Origin: Prosthecobacter fusiformis
GTDB taxonomy: Bacteria > Verrucomicrobiota > Verrucomicrobiia > Verrucomicrobiales > Verrucomicrobiaceae
Length of the DNA stretch: 64,000 nucleotides
Assembly (NCBI RefSeq): GCF_004364345.1
Contig: NZ_SOCA01000001.1
Coordinates: 1,116,001-1,180,000 of the forward strand
Direction of reading: 5' to 3'
Part shown: in pieces, positions 8,592 through 17,435 of the stretch
Position numbering within the stretch: position 1 is the stretch's first letter
Layout: each line of letters begins with the position of its first letter
Translations under genes and position numbers: made by a program
Notes under the pieces: generated by a model
Told to the model about the DNA's origin: nothing
Databases searched by the model: none
What the model saw: the letters and a program-made list of their open reading frames with translations, nothing else

Positions 8592-9164
8592 CTACTTCTT
8601 CCCTTGACGCTGGCGCACTACCTCAAAGAGGGAGACACCGGTGGCGACGGAGACGTTTAGACAAGGCACCCGGCCGATCATGGGGATGCGCACCAGGAAA
8701 TCGCAGTGCTCCCCAGTGAGGCGGCGCATGCCGTCGCCCTCGGCTCCCATGACAATGGCGGTCGGCCCTTTCATATCCATATCGTAGATGGACTTCGTCG
8801 TTTCATCCGCAGTGCCGATGATCCAGATGCCCAGCTTTTTCAGCTTGTCCATGGCCCTGGCAAGGTTGGTCACGCGTACCAATGGGATGTTTTCCGCTCC
8901 ACCGCAAGAAACACGGATGACCGTATCTGAGATGGGAGCGGATTTATCCTTGGGCATGACCACGCAGTCACAGCCGGCTGCGTCCGCCGTACGCAGGCAG
9001 GCCCCCAGGTTATGCGGATCCTGGATACAGTCCAAAATGAGGACCAGCGGATTTTCCTTTCCCTCCAGCAGCGTCGAAAGATCGTCCTCATCATACACGG
9101 GCACATGCCCGGTGGTGGGTGAGGAGTGACGGTTCTGGCGGGCGACTGGAGCTGGCTTGGGCAT
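8592..9164 (-). CDS. TrmH-family RNA 2'-O-methyltransferase (SpoU-type)
   Basis: The 190-residue protein has the three SpoU motifs: [16 protein letters not shown] (motif 1, with N and R), [13 protein letters not shown] (motif 2) and [17 protein letters not shown] (motif 3). It forms the trefoil-knot methyltransferase that uses S-adenosylmethionine to methylate a ribose of rRNA or tRNA. The closest named relative is RlmB, which modifies 23S rRNA. It is about 55 residues shorter than usual and lacks most of the N-terminal L30e-like RNA-binding domain, which is replaced by a short tail. Confidence 0.85.
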   Translation of the reverse strand: MPKPAPVARQNRHSSPTTGHVPVYDEDDLSTLLEGKENPLVLILDCIQDPHNLGACLRTADAAGCDCVVMPKDKSAPISDTVIRVSCGGAENIPLVRVTNLARAMDKLKKLGIWIIGTADETTKSIYDMDMKGPTAIVMGAEGDGMRRLTGEHCDFLVRIPMIGRVPCLNVSVATGVSLFEVVRQRQGKK

Positions 9165-9222
9165 TCAACAGTGATGAAATGCTGTCGCCTGGGCCGCAAG
9201 GGCTTTGAGAGATAAATGCAGC

Positions 9223-9627
9223 TTATTCCGTCACCACGTCATAAACGAGCAGCTTCTTCGCCAGCGGCTTCAGGGTATCCGTCACGGCCTGGGTGTGCAC
9301 AGGATGCTTCTCATACACGCTCAGATCCGCTTGGTTGGCAAAACGGATGACCATGCCCACATCGAAGCTGTCATCCACCACGGGACGGTCGCTGGGGAGG
9401 GGCTGGCCCACGCTCAGGTGCTGGATCTGGGGAATCTCCGCCTGGAATTTCTTCGCGGCAGCTACCACTGCTGCGCGGTCCTTCGCATCGCCGGGTTTTT
9501 TCAGCCAGATGAGGACGACATGCTCCACCTTCCCCTGCGCAGTCGTTTTATGCCCCAGAGGGCAGCTTGTGCAGGAGGCGAGGAGACTCAAAGCGGCGAA
9601 GGTAAAGAAGGCGATGGCTTTTTGCAT
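9223..9627 (-). CDS. Dabb-domain (stress-responsive A/B barrel) lipoprotein
   Basis: This protein has 134 residues and a lipoprotein signal peptide, MQKAIAFFTFAALSLLASC, with Cys19 as the lipidation site. The mature part begins near VEHVVLIWLKKPGDAKDR and ends in VYDVVTE. It matches the dimeric alpha+beta barrel (Dabb) fold, with VDDSFDVGMVIRFANQADL as the central strand-helix. Small Dabb lipoproteins are common in Verrucomicrobia and have no settled function. It is divergently transcribed from the PQQ-like protein gene, 23 bases away. Confidence 0.75.
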   Translation of the reverse strand: MQKAIAFFTFAALSLLASCTSCPLGHKTTAQGKVEHVVLIWLKKPGDAKDRAAVVAAAKKFQAEIPQIQHLSVGQPLPSDRPVVDDSFDVGMVIRFANQADLSVYEKHPVHTQAVTDTLKPLAKKLLVYDVVTE

Positions 9628-9650
9628 AGCGGTCTTTAATCTGCGAGTTC

Positions 9651-11141
9651 ATGAAGCAAGCGTCGAGACTGTTTTTCTGCCTGGGACTGTTTTCTGGAAG
9701 CGTGATGGCCCAAGCACCCGCCCCCTTTGACAGGCTGACTTTTCATGCCCCCCCGAAACCTCTGGCAGTGGGAGCCAAGACCAGTGACTGGCCGCGCGTG
9801 CTGGGACCAACGGATGACGCATCCTCCCCTGAATCACCGTTACTCAAAAAATGGCCTGAGAGCGGCCCGAAAGCGGTGTGGGAAGTCGCCACTGGCGAAG
9901 CTTATACCTCCCCGGCCATCAGCGGAGAATTCTGCGTCCTTTTTCATGCCCTTGATGGCAAAGAAACCATCGAATGCCTGAACCGGGAAACTGGTCAACG
10001 TTATTGGAGCCAGTCCTACGCCATTGAATATCAGGACCGATACGGTTTTGGCAATGGCCCCCGTGGTAGCCCGGTCATCGCCAATGGTATCGTGGTGACG
10101 CTTGGCGTGACTTCCATGCTCCATGCCTTCGATCTGAAAACTGGCGCGGAGCTTTGGAAGCAGGATCTTCGCAAAGAATACCATGTACCTCAGGACTTCT
10201 TTGGCGCAGGCTCTTCCCCGCTGATTCTGGAGGGTCAGGTGATCGTCAATGTCGGCGGGAAAGCGGAGGCTTTTGACGGATTCGAAGACCGCCGTGACCG
10301 CGCAGAAAAACTGGCCACCAAAGGGGTGACCGTGGCCGCTTTTGACCTGAAGGCTGGAACCGTGAAATGGAAGGTGGAGGACCAATGGGGGGCCAGCTAT
10401 GCCTCCCCCATCCCGGCGAAATTGCATGGGCAGGTGAAAATCCTCATCTATGCCGGGGGTGAGAGCAATCCTGCCATCGGCGGGCTGCTCTGCATTGACC
10501 CTGCCACCGGCACCGTCCATGACCGCTTCGCCTGGCGGGATGAGGAATACATCCAGGCCACTGGCAGCAGCCCTGTGGCCATCCCGGAAAAAAATCGGGC
10601 TTTCATCACTACCTGTTACCCGAAGAATAAGCCGTTAGGCGGCGTGATGGTGGAGTATGACGAAAGCTTCAAAGCCCGGGAAGTCTGGCAGTCGAAAAAA
10701 ATCGGGGTTCACTGGATGACTCCTGTTTATCACGACGGTCATCTTTATGCCATTGATGGCGAACGTGAAAACAACTCACGCCTCGTCTGCGTCAATGCAG
10801 AGACCGGGGCGGAAGTCTGGGGAAAAAACATTGAGTGGGAAGACGCGGCTTTTGCCACCGCCCAGGGCCGTAGCAAACCCGTCACTCTGAGTATCCTGCG
10901 CGCCAGCCTGCTGCGTGTGGATGGCGCCTTTCTCTGCCTGGGTGAGACTGGCAGTCTGCATTGGTTGAATCTGACGCCTCAGGGCTGTGAGGAAACCGCA
11001 CGCACTCAATTGTTCTACGCCTTGAATACCTGGAGCCTGCCAGCCCTGAGTCACGGTCTGCTGTATGTGCATCAGCAGGCCGAGTCCCTGGATCGCAAAA
11101 GCGGTACACGCATCGTTTGTTATGATCTGCGGGGTGAATAA
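9651..11141 (+). CDS. Secreted PQQ-like beta-propeller protein
   Basis: A 496-residue protein with a signal peptide (MKQASRLFFCLGLFSGSVMAQ) and repeats of the PQQ-enzyme/BamB propeller type. Blade motifs such as AFDLKAGTVKWKVED, CLNRETGQRYW and CVNAETGAEVWGKN repeat through the protein. It probably acts in the periplasm. The lack of a recognisable quinoprotein dehydrogenase active site argues for a binding or scaffold role. Neighbouring genes give no pathway. Confidence 0.8.
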   Translation: MKQASRLFFCLGLFSGSVMAQAPAPFDRLTFHAPPKPLAVGAKTSDWPRVLGPTDDASSPESPLLKKWPESGPKAVWEVATGEAYTSPAISGEFCVLFHALDGKETIECLNRETGQRYWSQSYAIEYQDRYGFGNGPRGSPVIANGIVVTLGVTSMLHAFDLKTGAELWKQDLRKEYHVPQDFFGAGSSPLILEGQVIVNVGGKAEAFDGFEDRRDRAEKLATKGVTVAAFDLKAGTVKWKVEDQWGASYASPIPAKLHGQVKILIYAGGESNPAIGGLLCIDPATGTVHDRFAWRDEEYIQATGSSPVAIPEKNRAFITTCYPKNKPLGGVMVEYDESFKAREVWQSKKIGVHWMTPVYHDGHLYAIDGERENNSRLVCVNAETGAEVWGKNIEWEDAAFATAQGRSKPVTLSILRASLLRVDGAFLCLGETGSLHWLNLTPQGCEETARTQLFYALNTWSLPALSHGLLYVHQQAESLDRKSGTRIVCYDLRGE

Positions 11142-11299
11142 GGCCTGAGTTCACACCCACATGGAAAAGAATTCATCGGCTCAAGCTGTTAAACACTGCT
11201 GAATATCAAGGAGTTAAAAGAGGGCTTAGGCTGCCATGGCTTGTTCAAAGGAGCAGTCGCTTGAGGATTGGGGCAGCCAGGTTATCCTGTGGTCCCCCC

Positions 11300-12037
11300 A
11301 TGAGTGAAACTTCCACGGAAAGCCACCTGCCAGCGACCCAGTGGACGCTCATCGCACAGTTGCGGCATGGCACCGAACTGGAAGCTCAGCGTGCCTTGGA
11401 TGAGCTCATTCTCCAATATCGCTACCCTCTCTATTGTTACCTTCGCAGGCGCGGTTACAGCCACCACGATGCCGATGACATCTTGCAGGATTTCCTGATG
11501 AAGCTGCTGCGCAATGAAAGCTTCGCGGCTGCCGATGCCACCAAGGGCAGGCTACGGTGCATGCTTCAGGTCAGCCTGGATCGCTTTGTCATCAACTGGG
11601 AAAGGCAGCACCAGCATCGCCGCAGGGAGGTCAACCTGGAGGCAGAGATGCCCGGCAGCCAGTCGGAGGTGGAAAGACGCTATCAGCATGAGCACTTTCA
11701 GTCCCATGAAACCCCCGAACAAATTTTCGGCCGCAAATGGACCCTGACGCTTCTTGGTTCCGCCCTCAACCGCGTGGGTGAGCTTTACAAGGCCCGGGGG
11801 AAAGAGAACCTTTTCAAAATCTTGCGCCCTGTCCTTATGGATGCTGGCAGCCTGAGGGGTGAAAACGGCCCGCGAATGGCACAGGAAGCCGGGATGGCGT
11901 ATGGGGCCTTTCGCACAGCGCTCATGCGCATGCTGGCGGATTACCAGGAGGCGCTGCTCCAGGAGATTCTTCACACGGTGGAGGACCCTGCTGCCGCCGC
12001 CGAGGAGCTGGCCCAGCTTCGCCAGAGTGTTTCATGA
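11300..12037 (+). CDS. ECF-like RNA polymerase sigma factor
   Basis: ATG 11300 (MSETSTESHLPATQW) gives 245 residues. Region 2 is seen in YPLYCYLRRRGYSHHDADDILQDFLMKLL, and a C-terminal helix-turn-helix, region 4, in MAQEAGMAYGAFRTALMRML. The long insert between the two and the opening HLPATQWTLIAQL are typical of the ECF group expanded in Planctomycetes and Verrucomicrobia. In that group the sigma factor usually lies beside a Ser/Thr kinase gene, but none is present here. The next gene is a methionine sulfoxide reductase, so an oxidative-stress regulon is possible but unproven. Confidence 0.85.
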   Translation: MSETSTESHLPATQWTLIAQLRHGTELEAQRALDELILQYRYPLYCYLRRRGYSHHDADDILQDFLMKLLRNESFAAADATKGRLRCMLQVSLDRFVINWERQHQHRRREVNLEAEMPGSQSEVERRYQHEHFQSHETPEQIFGRKWTLTLLGSALNRVGELYKARGKENLFKILRPVLMDAGSLRGENGPRMAQEAGMAYGAFRTALMRMLADYQEALLQEILHTVEDPAAAAEELAQLRQSVS

Positions 12038-12101
12038 CAGCAACTTTACGGGAATAAGCAATCAACGGGCTTTCTCGCACGTTTGAATCCATACATCCAT
12101 C

Positions 12102-12704
12102 ATGAACAAGAACACGTTACTTTTCATAGCCCTGTCCAGCCTGTCCCTCGTCGCCTGCGCCGAAGACAAACCCAAAACCGATCCGACCATGCCCAAGCCC
12201 GAAGTCACCCTCACAGAAGCTGAATGGAAAAAACGCCTCACTTCTGAGCAATACGCCGTCACCCGCCAGGCAGGCACAGAGCGCCCCTATGGTGCCATTT
12301 ATGAGGAATTCGAAAAGCAGGGAGAGGGCACTTATTACTGCGTGTGCTGCGGGGTGGAGCTCTTCACATCGAAAGAAAAATTTCACTCCGGCTGTGGCTG
12401 GCCTTCCTTCTATGATGCCTCCACGGCGAAGAACGTACTGGAGCGGGCGGACAATGCCCACGGCATGGTCCGCACAGAAACGCTGTGCAAACGCTGCGGA
12501 GCCCATCTGGGGCATGTCTTTGAGGGAGAAAGCGTCTCCGCCAAGACCCCCACGAAGCGCCGCTTTTGCATCAATGGCGTGGCTTTGAACTATGTCCCCA
12601 AAGGTGGAGCCGCCCCCAAGCTGCTGGAGCTCACCGATGCGGCCGTGGACAAAAAGAAAGAAGAGGTGGCCAAGGAAGCTGGCGTGGAAGTACAGAAACC
12701 TTGA
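12102..12704 (+). CDS. msrB: Peptide-methionine (R)-S-oxide reductase, lipoprotein form
   Basis: A 200-residue protein with a lipoprotein signal (LSLVAC, Cys19), so it acts at the periplasmic face. The SelR/MsrB domain covers about residues 38-185. Zinc-binding Cys pairs are at about 80/83 (YCVCCG) and 129/132 (CKRCGAHLGHVF), and the catalytic Cys near 156 is in RRFCINGVAL. It reduces methionine-R-sulfoxide in proteins. The C-terminal tail is Lys/Glu-rich. It follows the ECF sigma gene by 64 bases. Confidence 0.92.
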   Translation: MNKNTLLFIALSSLSLVACAEDKPKTDPTMPKPEVTLTEAEWKKRLTSEQYAVTRQAGTERPYGAIYEEFEKQGEGTYYCVCCGVELFTSKEKFHSGCGWPSFYDASTAKNVLERADNAHGMVRTETLCKRCGAHLGHVFEGESVSAKTPTKRRFCINGVALNYVPKGGAAPKLLELTDAAVDKKKEEVAKEAGVEVQKP

Positions 12705-12743
12705 GGCTTGCCAAGACCGGTCTGGCCTCGCTAAACTGAGGCC

Positions 12744-13379
12744 ATGAACCGCACGCTGATCATCCGCCTGGGTCTCATCGCTTTGTTTATCCTGCTGATC
12801 CGGATTGGCTGGGAAAAAGTGAAGGGGGATGATGGGCTGGCGCTTGTGTTTTTCGTCGCCATCGGATTTATCCTGGGCTTGGTGGTAGTCTTCTACGCCT
12901 TGCCTTGGTTTGGAGACCTGATAGGAACCATTGTCTATTCATCCGGCGAAAAAGTGCAGGTGAATGAAGGGCTGAAAGCTGCCGCCAAACTGGCCCAGGG
13001 TGACTACGAAGGTGCCATCGCTGAGCATGAGAAGGCGCTGGCAGCCGATCCATCGCAGAGCTTTCCCATTGCGGAAATTGCCAAAATTTGTGCGGACAGG
13101 CTTAAAGATCCTGTGCGTGCTATGGGCATCCTGAAGCAGCACCTGGCCGCGCGTGAGTGGCCGGAGGATGATGCCACGTTTCTGCGTTTCCGCATTGTGG
13201 ACCTGCAACTGGCGCACTTTCATGACTTTGCCGCCGCACGCAGTCTACTGGAGGGAATCATCGCCGACTTCCCCAACACGCGCCACAGCGCTAATGCCCG
13301 CCACAAACTAAACGAGCTGGAACAGGCCGAATATAAGTCCATCGTAGAGCAACGCGCCAAGGCAGCGGGGAAACCGTAA
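12744..13379 (+). CDS. Membrane-anchored TPR-like protein
   Basis: The 211-residue protein has two N-terminal membrane helices (LIIRLGLIALFILLIRIGW and LALVFFVAIGFILGLVVVFY). They are followed by a soluble helical domain from about residue 70 with tetratricopeptide-like pairs such as GDYEGAIAEHEKALAADP and DFAAARSLLEGIIADFP. It is probably an inner-membrane scaffold. It lies 36 bases before comEC on the same strand, so the two may be co-transcribed. Confidence 0.6.
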   Translation: MNRTLIIRLGLIALFILLIRIGWEKVKGDDGLALVFFVAIGFILGLVVVFYALPWFGDLIGTIVYSSGEKVQVNEGLKAAAKLAQGDYEGAIAEHEKALAADPSQSFPIAEIAKICADRLKDPVRAMGILKQHLAAREWPEDDATFLRFRIVDLQLAHFHDFAAARSLLEGIIADFPNTRHSANARHKLNELEQAEYKSIVEQRAKAAGKP

Positions 13380-13415
13380 GCTTAGCGGCGCAAGATTCCC
13401 CCAGCACATTCTGCG

Positions 13416-15782
13416 ATGCCTTCCCCCTCATGCCTCCAACCATGGCTGAGGAAACATCCCCTGTTGGTCCTGTCCGTCCCCGCAGCAGCCGGCATCCTCC
13501 TGGCCGACGGACAAACCTGGCAGCCCCAGTGGCCGCTGATTCTGATCACACTTTTGGTTTGGCTACCCTTCCTTTACCGGCGGCGCTTATGGACAGCCGC
13601 GCCTGCCTTGATGCTGACTTTTGGATTCCTGCATTCCCTGCGGCTGGCTGACACCTTCGAGCATCCGCTGCGTACCCAGCTCCTCGCGACGGCGGATCAT
13701 GCCATGGACGTCACGCTTCGCGGCCATCTTTATCCCTGGAACAAAGGGGCTGAGCTGGATGAAGACGCGGCTCTATGCAGCGTCACTGCAATCAGACCAG
13801 GACGTCATGGCAGCTTCCAGCCATTGAAGGCAAAGATCAAAGTGCGGCTCCCAGAAGGCTGGTCATTAACAGCACCGGGTGTCTATGAGATCAGCGGCCG
13901 CCTCTCCCTGCCCAGGCCGCCGATGAATCCAGGCCAGTTCGATTCAGTGAACTATGGTCTGCGTATGGGCTGGATCGCCCATTTGCGTGCCCAGGAAATC
14001 AACTTGGTAGAAGAGGATGCCATAGCCCTGCGATTCCATCTTTTACACGCAGCGGAGACCTCACGACAATGGATCACGAAGCAACTTTCGTTAGGCCTGG
14101 AAAAAGAGGACAAGGATGCCGCCGTGATATTAGCCATGGCCCTCGGAGCCTCAGACGCCGCAGGTGAAGACATCGAAGATGCGTTTCGTGACAGCGGCAC
14201 TCTACATGTCTTTGCCGTCAGCGGCCTGCACGTGGTCATGCTGGCTCACATCGCATCCATGGGGCTGCGCTGGCTAGGCACCCAGCGCATGAGCCTGGCG
14301 ATTATTCTGATCGTTTTTGCATATGCTTTTATCACTGGCTGGCAGCCATCCGCAGCACGGGCGGCCTTCATGCTGGCCATCGTGCTGACGGGCCCGTTGC
14401 TTTATCGCAGATCGCAGTTGCCCAACACGCTAGGTGCGGCGGCGCTTATTCTCTTATTTTTCGATTCGCATCAGCTTTTCCTGCCGGGGTTTCAGCTCTC
14501 GTTTGGTGTCCTTTTAGCCATCCTTTTCATGAGCGGAGGCATCGCTGAGCAAGCCCGGCCCTGGTGTGAACTGGACCCCTTTTTACCACCCGCCCTGGCC
14601 ACTCCGTTTCAACGGTTAGGCGTGTGGGCGAAGCTAAAAATCGCCTCGCTTTTCTCCGTCACGGCGGCGGCGTGGGCGGGGAGCCTGCCGCTGATGATCC
14701 TGCATTTCGGCAGCATCACACCCGTGGCTTTGGTCTCGAATCTTTTCCTGGTACCTGCATCGGAACTTTGCCTGATTTTTTCATGCTTCAGCCTCTCTTT
14801 CGCCACGCTTCATTGCAGCGGCATGGCCATTTTCTTGAATGTTATCAATGCTCAACTGGCCAAAGGCATGGTGATGCTGGCCACCTGGTTTGCCAGCCTT
14901 CCGGCGGCCAATTACACCCTGGACCTCCGTTTTGAAAAGGCACCTCCGCCTGCTGAGATACGTGTCCTGCATGTCCCCTTCGGCGGTGGGGCCGGATACC
15001 TCCGCAGTGGGGAGGAACGCTGGCTGCTGGATACCGGCAATGACAATAACTGGCGCTATGTGCTGCGGCCATTCCTCCAGCATGATGGGATCAATAATCT
15101 GGATGGCCTTATTCTAAGCCATGGCGATATCTCTCATGTGGGTGCGGCTCCGCGGGTGCTGAAAATGCAAAAACATCCACGCATCCACACTAGCCTCCTG
15201 GAGCCCTGGCCTTCTGATCCTGCCACTGGCAGTCTCAAGACTTTGAGTCGTGCTATCCCGCCGGATGGCCCCATCTGGAAAAGGCATGGCCTGGGGGAAC
15301 TGATTAACCTCCATTCCGGACATGGGATGCCCGTCACTGCTCAGGTGCTGCATCCAGGCCCTGCTGATCTGCATGAAAAGGCCAATGACCGGGGACTCGT
15401 CCTCCTCATCCAGGCAGGTCCATTCCGGGTCCTGTGGCTGAATGATGCCGGATTCATCACGGAAAAACGCCTGCTGGAGCGCCGTGCACCGGTGCAGTGT
15501 GACATCCTGGTGCGTCACCAGCACAACGCCGATTTCTCCGGCCTCACGGAACTGCTATTGGCCGCACAGCCCCGCGCCATCATCAGTTCTAACGATGCCT
15601 ATCGTACCGAGGAAGCGCTACCGCAGCGCCTCCGCGACCATTGCCAGGCCCAGCAGATTCCGCTGTTCGACCTCGAGGCCAGCGGCAGTGTCGGCATCGA
15701 ATTTTGGGACGAGTTCGTGGAATTGAAGGGCTATGGCAACGGCCAGTCGGTGAGGCTCAGCGCCTTGTCGGAACTGCGGTGA
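13416..15782 (+). CDS. comEC: ComEC/Rec2-family DNA uptake channel protein
   Basis: At 788 residues this is full length for ComEC. The N-terminal part has membrane helices and a DUF4131-like soluble domain (to about residue 215), then the Competence domain with the hallmark VFAVSGLHVVML around residue 270 and about seven further helices to residue 500. The C-terminal 270 residues are a metallo-beta-lactamase-like domain. Its metal motif is altered (LSHGDISHVG instead of the usual SHxDxDHxGG), so its hydrolase activity is doubtful. ComEC moves single-stranded DNA across the inner membrane during transformation. Confidence 0.9.
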   Translation: MPSPSCLQPWLRKHPLLVLSVPAAAGILLADGQTWQPQWPLILITLLVWLPFLYRRRLWTAAPALMLTFGFLHSLRLADTFEHPLRTQLLATADHAMDVTLRGHLYPWNKGAELDEDAALCSVTAIRPGRHGSFQPLKAKIKVRLPEGWSLTAPGVYEISGRLSLPRPPMNPGQFDSVNYGLRMGWIAHLRAQEINLVEEDAIALRFHLLHAAETSRQWITKQLSLGLEKEDKDAAVILAMALGASDAAGEDIEDAFRDSGTLHVFAVSGLHVVMLAHIASMGLRWLGTQRMSLAIILIVFAYAFITGWQPSAARAAFMLAIVLTGPLLYRRSQLPNTLGAAALILLFFDSHQLFLPGFQLSFGVLLAILFMSGGIAEQARPWCELDPFLPPALATPFQRLGVWAKLKIASLFSVTAAAWAGSLPLMILHFGSITPVALVSNLFLVPASELCLIFSCFSLSFATLHCSGMAIFLNVINAQLAKGMVMLATWFASLPAANYTLDLRFEKAPPPAEIRVLHVPFGGGAGYLRSGEERWLLDTGNDNNWRYVLRPFLQHDGINNLDGLILSHGDISHVGAAPRVLKMQKHPRIHTSLLEPWPSDPATGSLKTLSRAIPPDGPIWKRHGLGELINLHSGHGMPVTAQVLHPGPADLHEKANDRGLVLLIQAGPFRVLWLNDAGFITEKRLLERRAPVQCDILVRHQHNADFSGLTELLLAAQPRAIISSNDAYRTEEALPQRLRDHCQAQQIPLFDLEASGSVGIEFWDEFVELKGYGNGQSVRLSALSELR

Positions 15783-15798
15783 TCAACCGTTGCCGATT

Positions 15799-17247
15799 TC
15801 ACTTGGCCCGCATTTTGGCAAAAATGTCTCCGCCTTTTTTGGCCCCTTCCACATAGATGCTCATGGCGTTGAAGTGACGGACAAACTCACCTGCATCAAT
15901 CTCCTCGTCATTTAGCCAGAAGCCTTCCGGTGCTTGGGCTTTCAATGCCTGGACTGTTTTATCAGCCACTCCCTTTGCTCGGCTGGCCCAGCTTTTTTCA
16001 TTGTCAGGTCCGCTGCGTTTCGCCAGTATTTCTTCACGCGGTCTGGACATTATCTCACGGAGTTGTTTCAGGTCTTTTTGAATCCAGTCCAGCTTAAATC
16101 CATAATGTGTTGGCAGGTTGCTGTCGTCATAGACCAGCTCATAGGTGTCTTTGACAAAGTAGAGCGGCTTGTTCGTCTTCAGTTCATAGAAGCGAGCATG
16201 CTTGCCATCCGGGAGGACGGAGCGCTCATACCACGCAAAGGCCGCAGGCAGAGGCTTCATATACTTTTCATCTCCCGTCACCACATACAGATCATACAAT
16301 GCCTTCATAGTGCTCAGGCTCTCGCCGCCACTCACACAAGGCGGCTCAAATTTACGCGCCCAAACGGGTTCCATCTGGTGATTGTATTGCTGTGCCCAAC
16401 CGGGCTGTGGCTCGGGCATCTGCGCCAGGATGAAAAAATTTCCGGTCTTTTTTGCCGAGTTCAGATACCGCTCTTCTTTCGTCAGGTCATAGGCACGCAA
16501 CAGCAGTTGGACAATCTTCTCCATGTTTCCATCATTGAGAGTATAAAAGTCCGTGTACTTTTCCTTTGGGAAGGTGCGCGGCCAATCTGCGGGATAGCGG
16601 GCCTTCAGGACCGGAATCGCGGGATCGGCAGGTTTTTCAAACTGCTGCGGCCAGGCTCCGTTCGGGTATTGAGCGCCTAACAAACTATCCATTCCGAATT
16701 TCAAACAATCCTGCAAAGCTTGGTCATCCTTGCTCTCCGGCAGACTTGCCAGCTCCAGCAAAAGCAACAGGGCGGACTGCGTCTTGTTGTCATCCAGCGT
16801 GCTGCGGAATTCGCGCTTGCCTGGCTCCGTATCCCCCGCCAGCACATGCTTGCGCAGATGATATTTCTTCTCATACGCACCGGAAAAGTCATACTCCGCC
16901 AGCCAGCCACCGCTGGCGAGCTGGCACTCGATCAAAGCCTTCGCTGCACCTCGGGCAGCCTCCAGAAACTGTGCATCCCCCGTGGCCTGGTACCCCTTCA
17001 ACATGGCCAGCCCCACCGTTGTCGTTCCTGGCGGCTGCATGGAGATGATCTCCGTGCCCTTCTTTCCTTCCACAAACGCCATGCTCAGATCCTTCGTCCA
17101 TGAGGAGGCATACCCTCCATGCACGGCCAGCTTCTCCGTGTAAAACGAGGTCGCCTTTTTCATCGCCGCCGTCACCTCCGCAGGATCTGGAAACGAATCC
17201 GCCGCCAGGGCGGAAAGAGGTAACATGAGGCAAAGCAATGATTTCAT
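15799..17247 (-). CDS. Pectate lyase, polysaccharide lyase family 10
   Basis: From ATG 17247 the protein has 482 residues and a signal peptide (MKSLLCLMLPLSALAA). The rest matches the PL10 (Pec_lyase) alpha/alpha barrel, with repeated helices, GGYASSWTKDLSM near the N-terminus, FYTLNDGNMEKIVQLLLRAY in the middle and RFYELKTNKPLYFVKDTYEL towards the end. PL10 enzymes cleave polygalacturonate by beta-elimination with Ca2+. It follows the Gfo/Idh/MocA gene on the same strand with a gap of about 190 bases. An earlier in-frame ATG at 17289 is less likely because the signal peptide begins at 17247. Confidence 0.85.
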   Translation of the reverse strand: MKSLLCLMLPLSALAADSFPDPAEVTAAMKKATSFYTEKLAVHGGYASSWTKDLSMAFVEGKKGTEIISMQPPGTTTVGLAMLKGYQATGDAQFLEAARGAAKALIECQLASGGWLAEYDFSGAYEKKYHLRKHVLAGDTEPGKREFRSTLDDNKTQSALLLLLELASLPESKDDQALQDCLKFGMDSLLGAQYPNGAWPQQFEKPADPAIPVLKARYPADWPRTFPKEKYTDFYTLNDGNMEKIVQLLLRAYDLTKEERYLNSAKKTGNFFILAQMPEPQPGWAQQYNHQMEPVWARKFEPPCVSGGESLSTMKALYDLYVVTGDEKYMKPLPAAFAWYERSVLPDGKHARFYELKTNKPLYFVKDTYELVYDDSNLPTHYGFKLDWIQKDLKQLREIMSRPREEILAKRSGPDNEKSWASRAKGVADKTVQALKAQAPEGFWLNDEEIDAGEFVRHFNAMSIYVEGAKKGGDIFAKMRAK

Positions 17248-17435
17248 AAAGTCGGGAGATGCAGCCTGAACGCTCATCAAGCCTCTCATTCTTCACCAAT
17301 GTTGCTTTTATCCCGGAGAAATCGCTGGCCGGGGGAAAGTTCCCCCTGAGCTTTAACTCGCAACCTGCCCGACCGCCCATTCTGTATCGAATGAGCGGGC
17401 TGTCGCATGCCCAGCTAAAGCTCTGGAATACTTTC

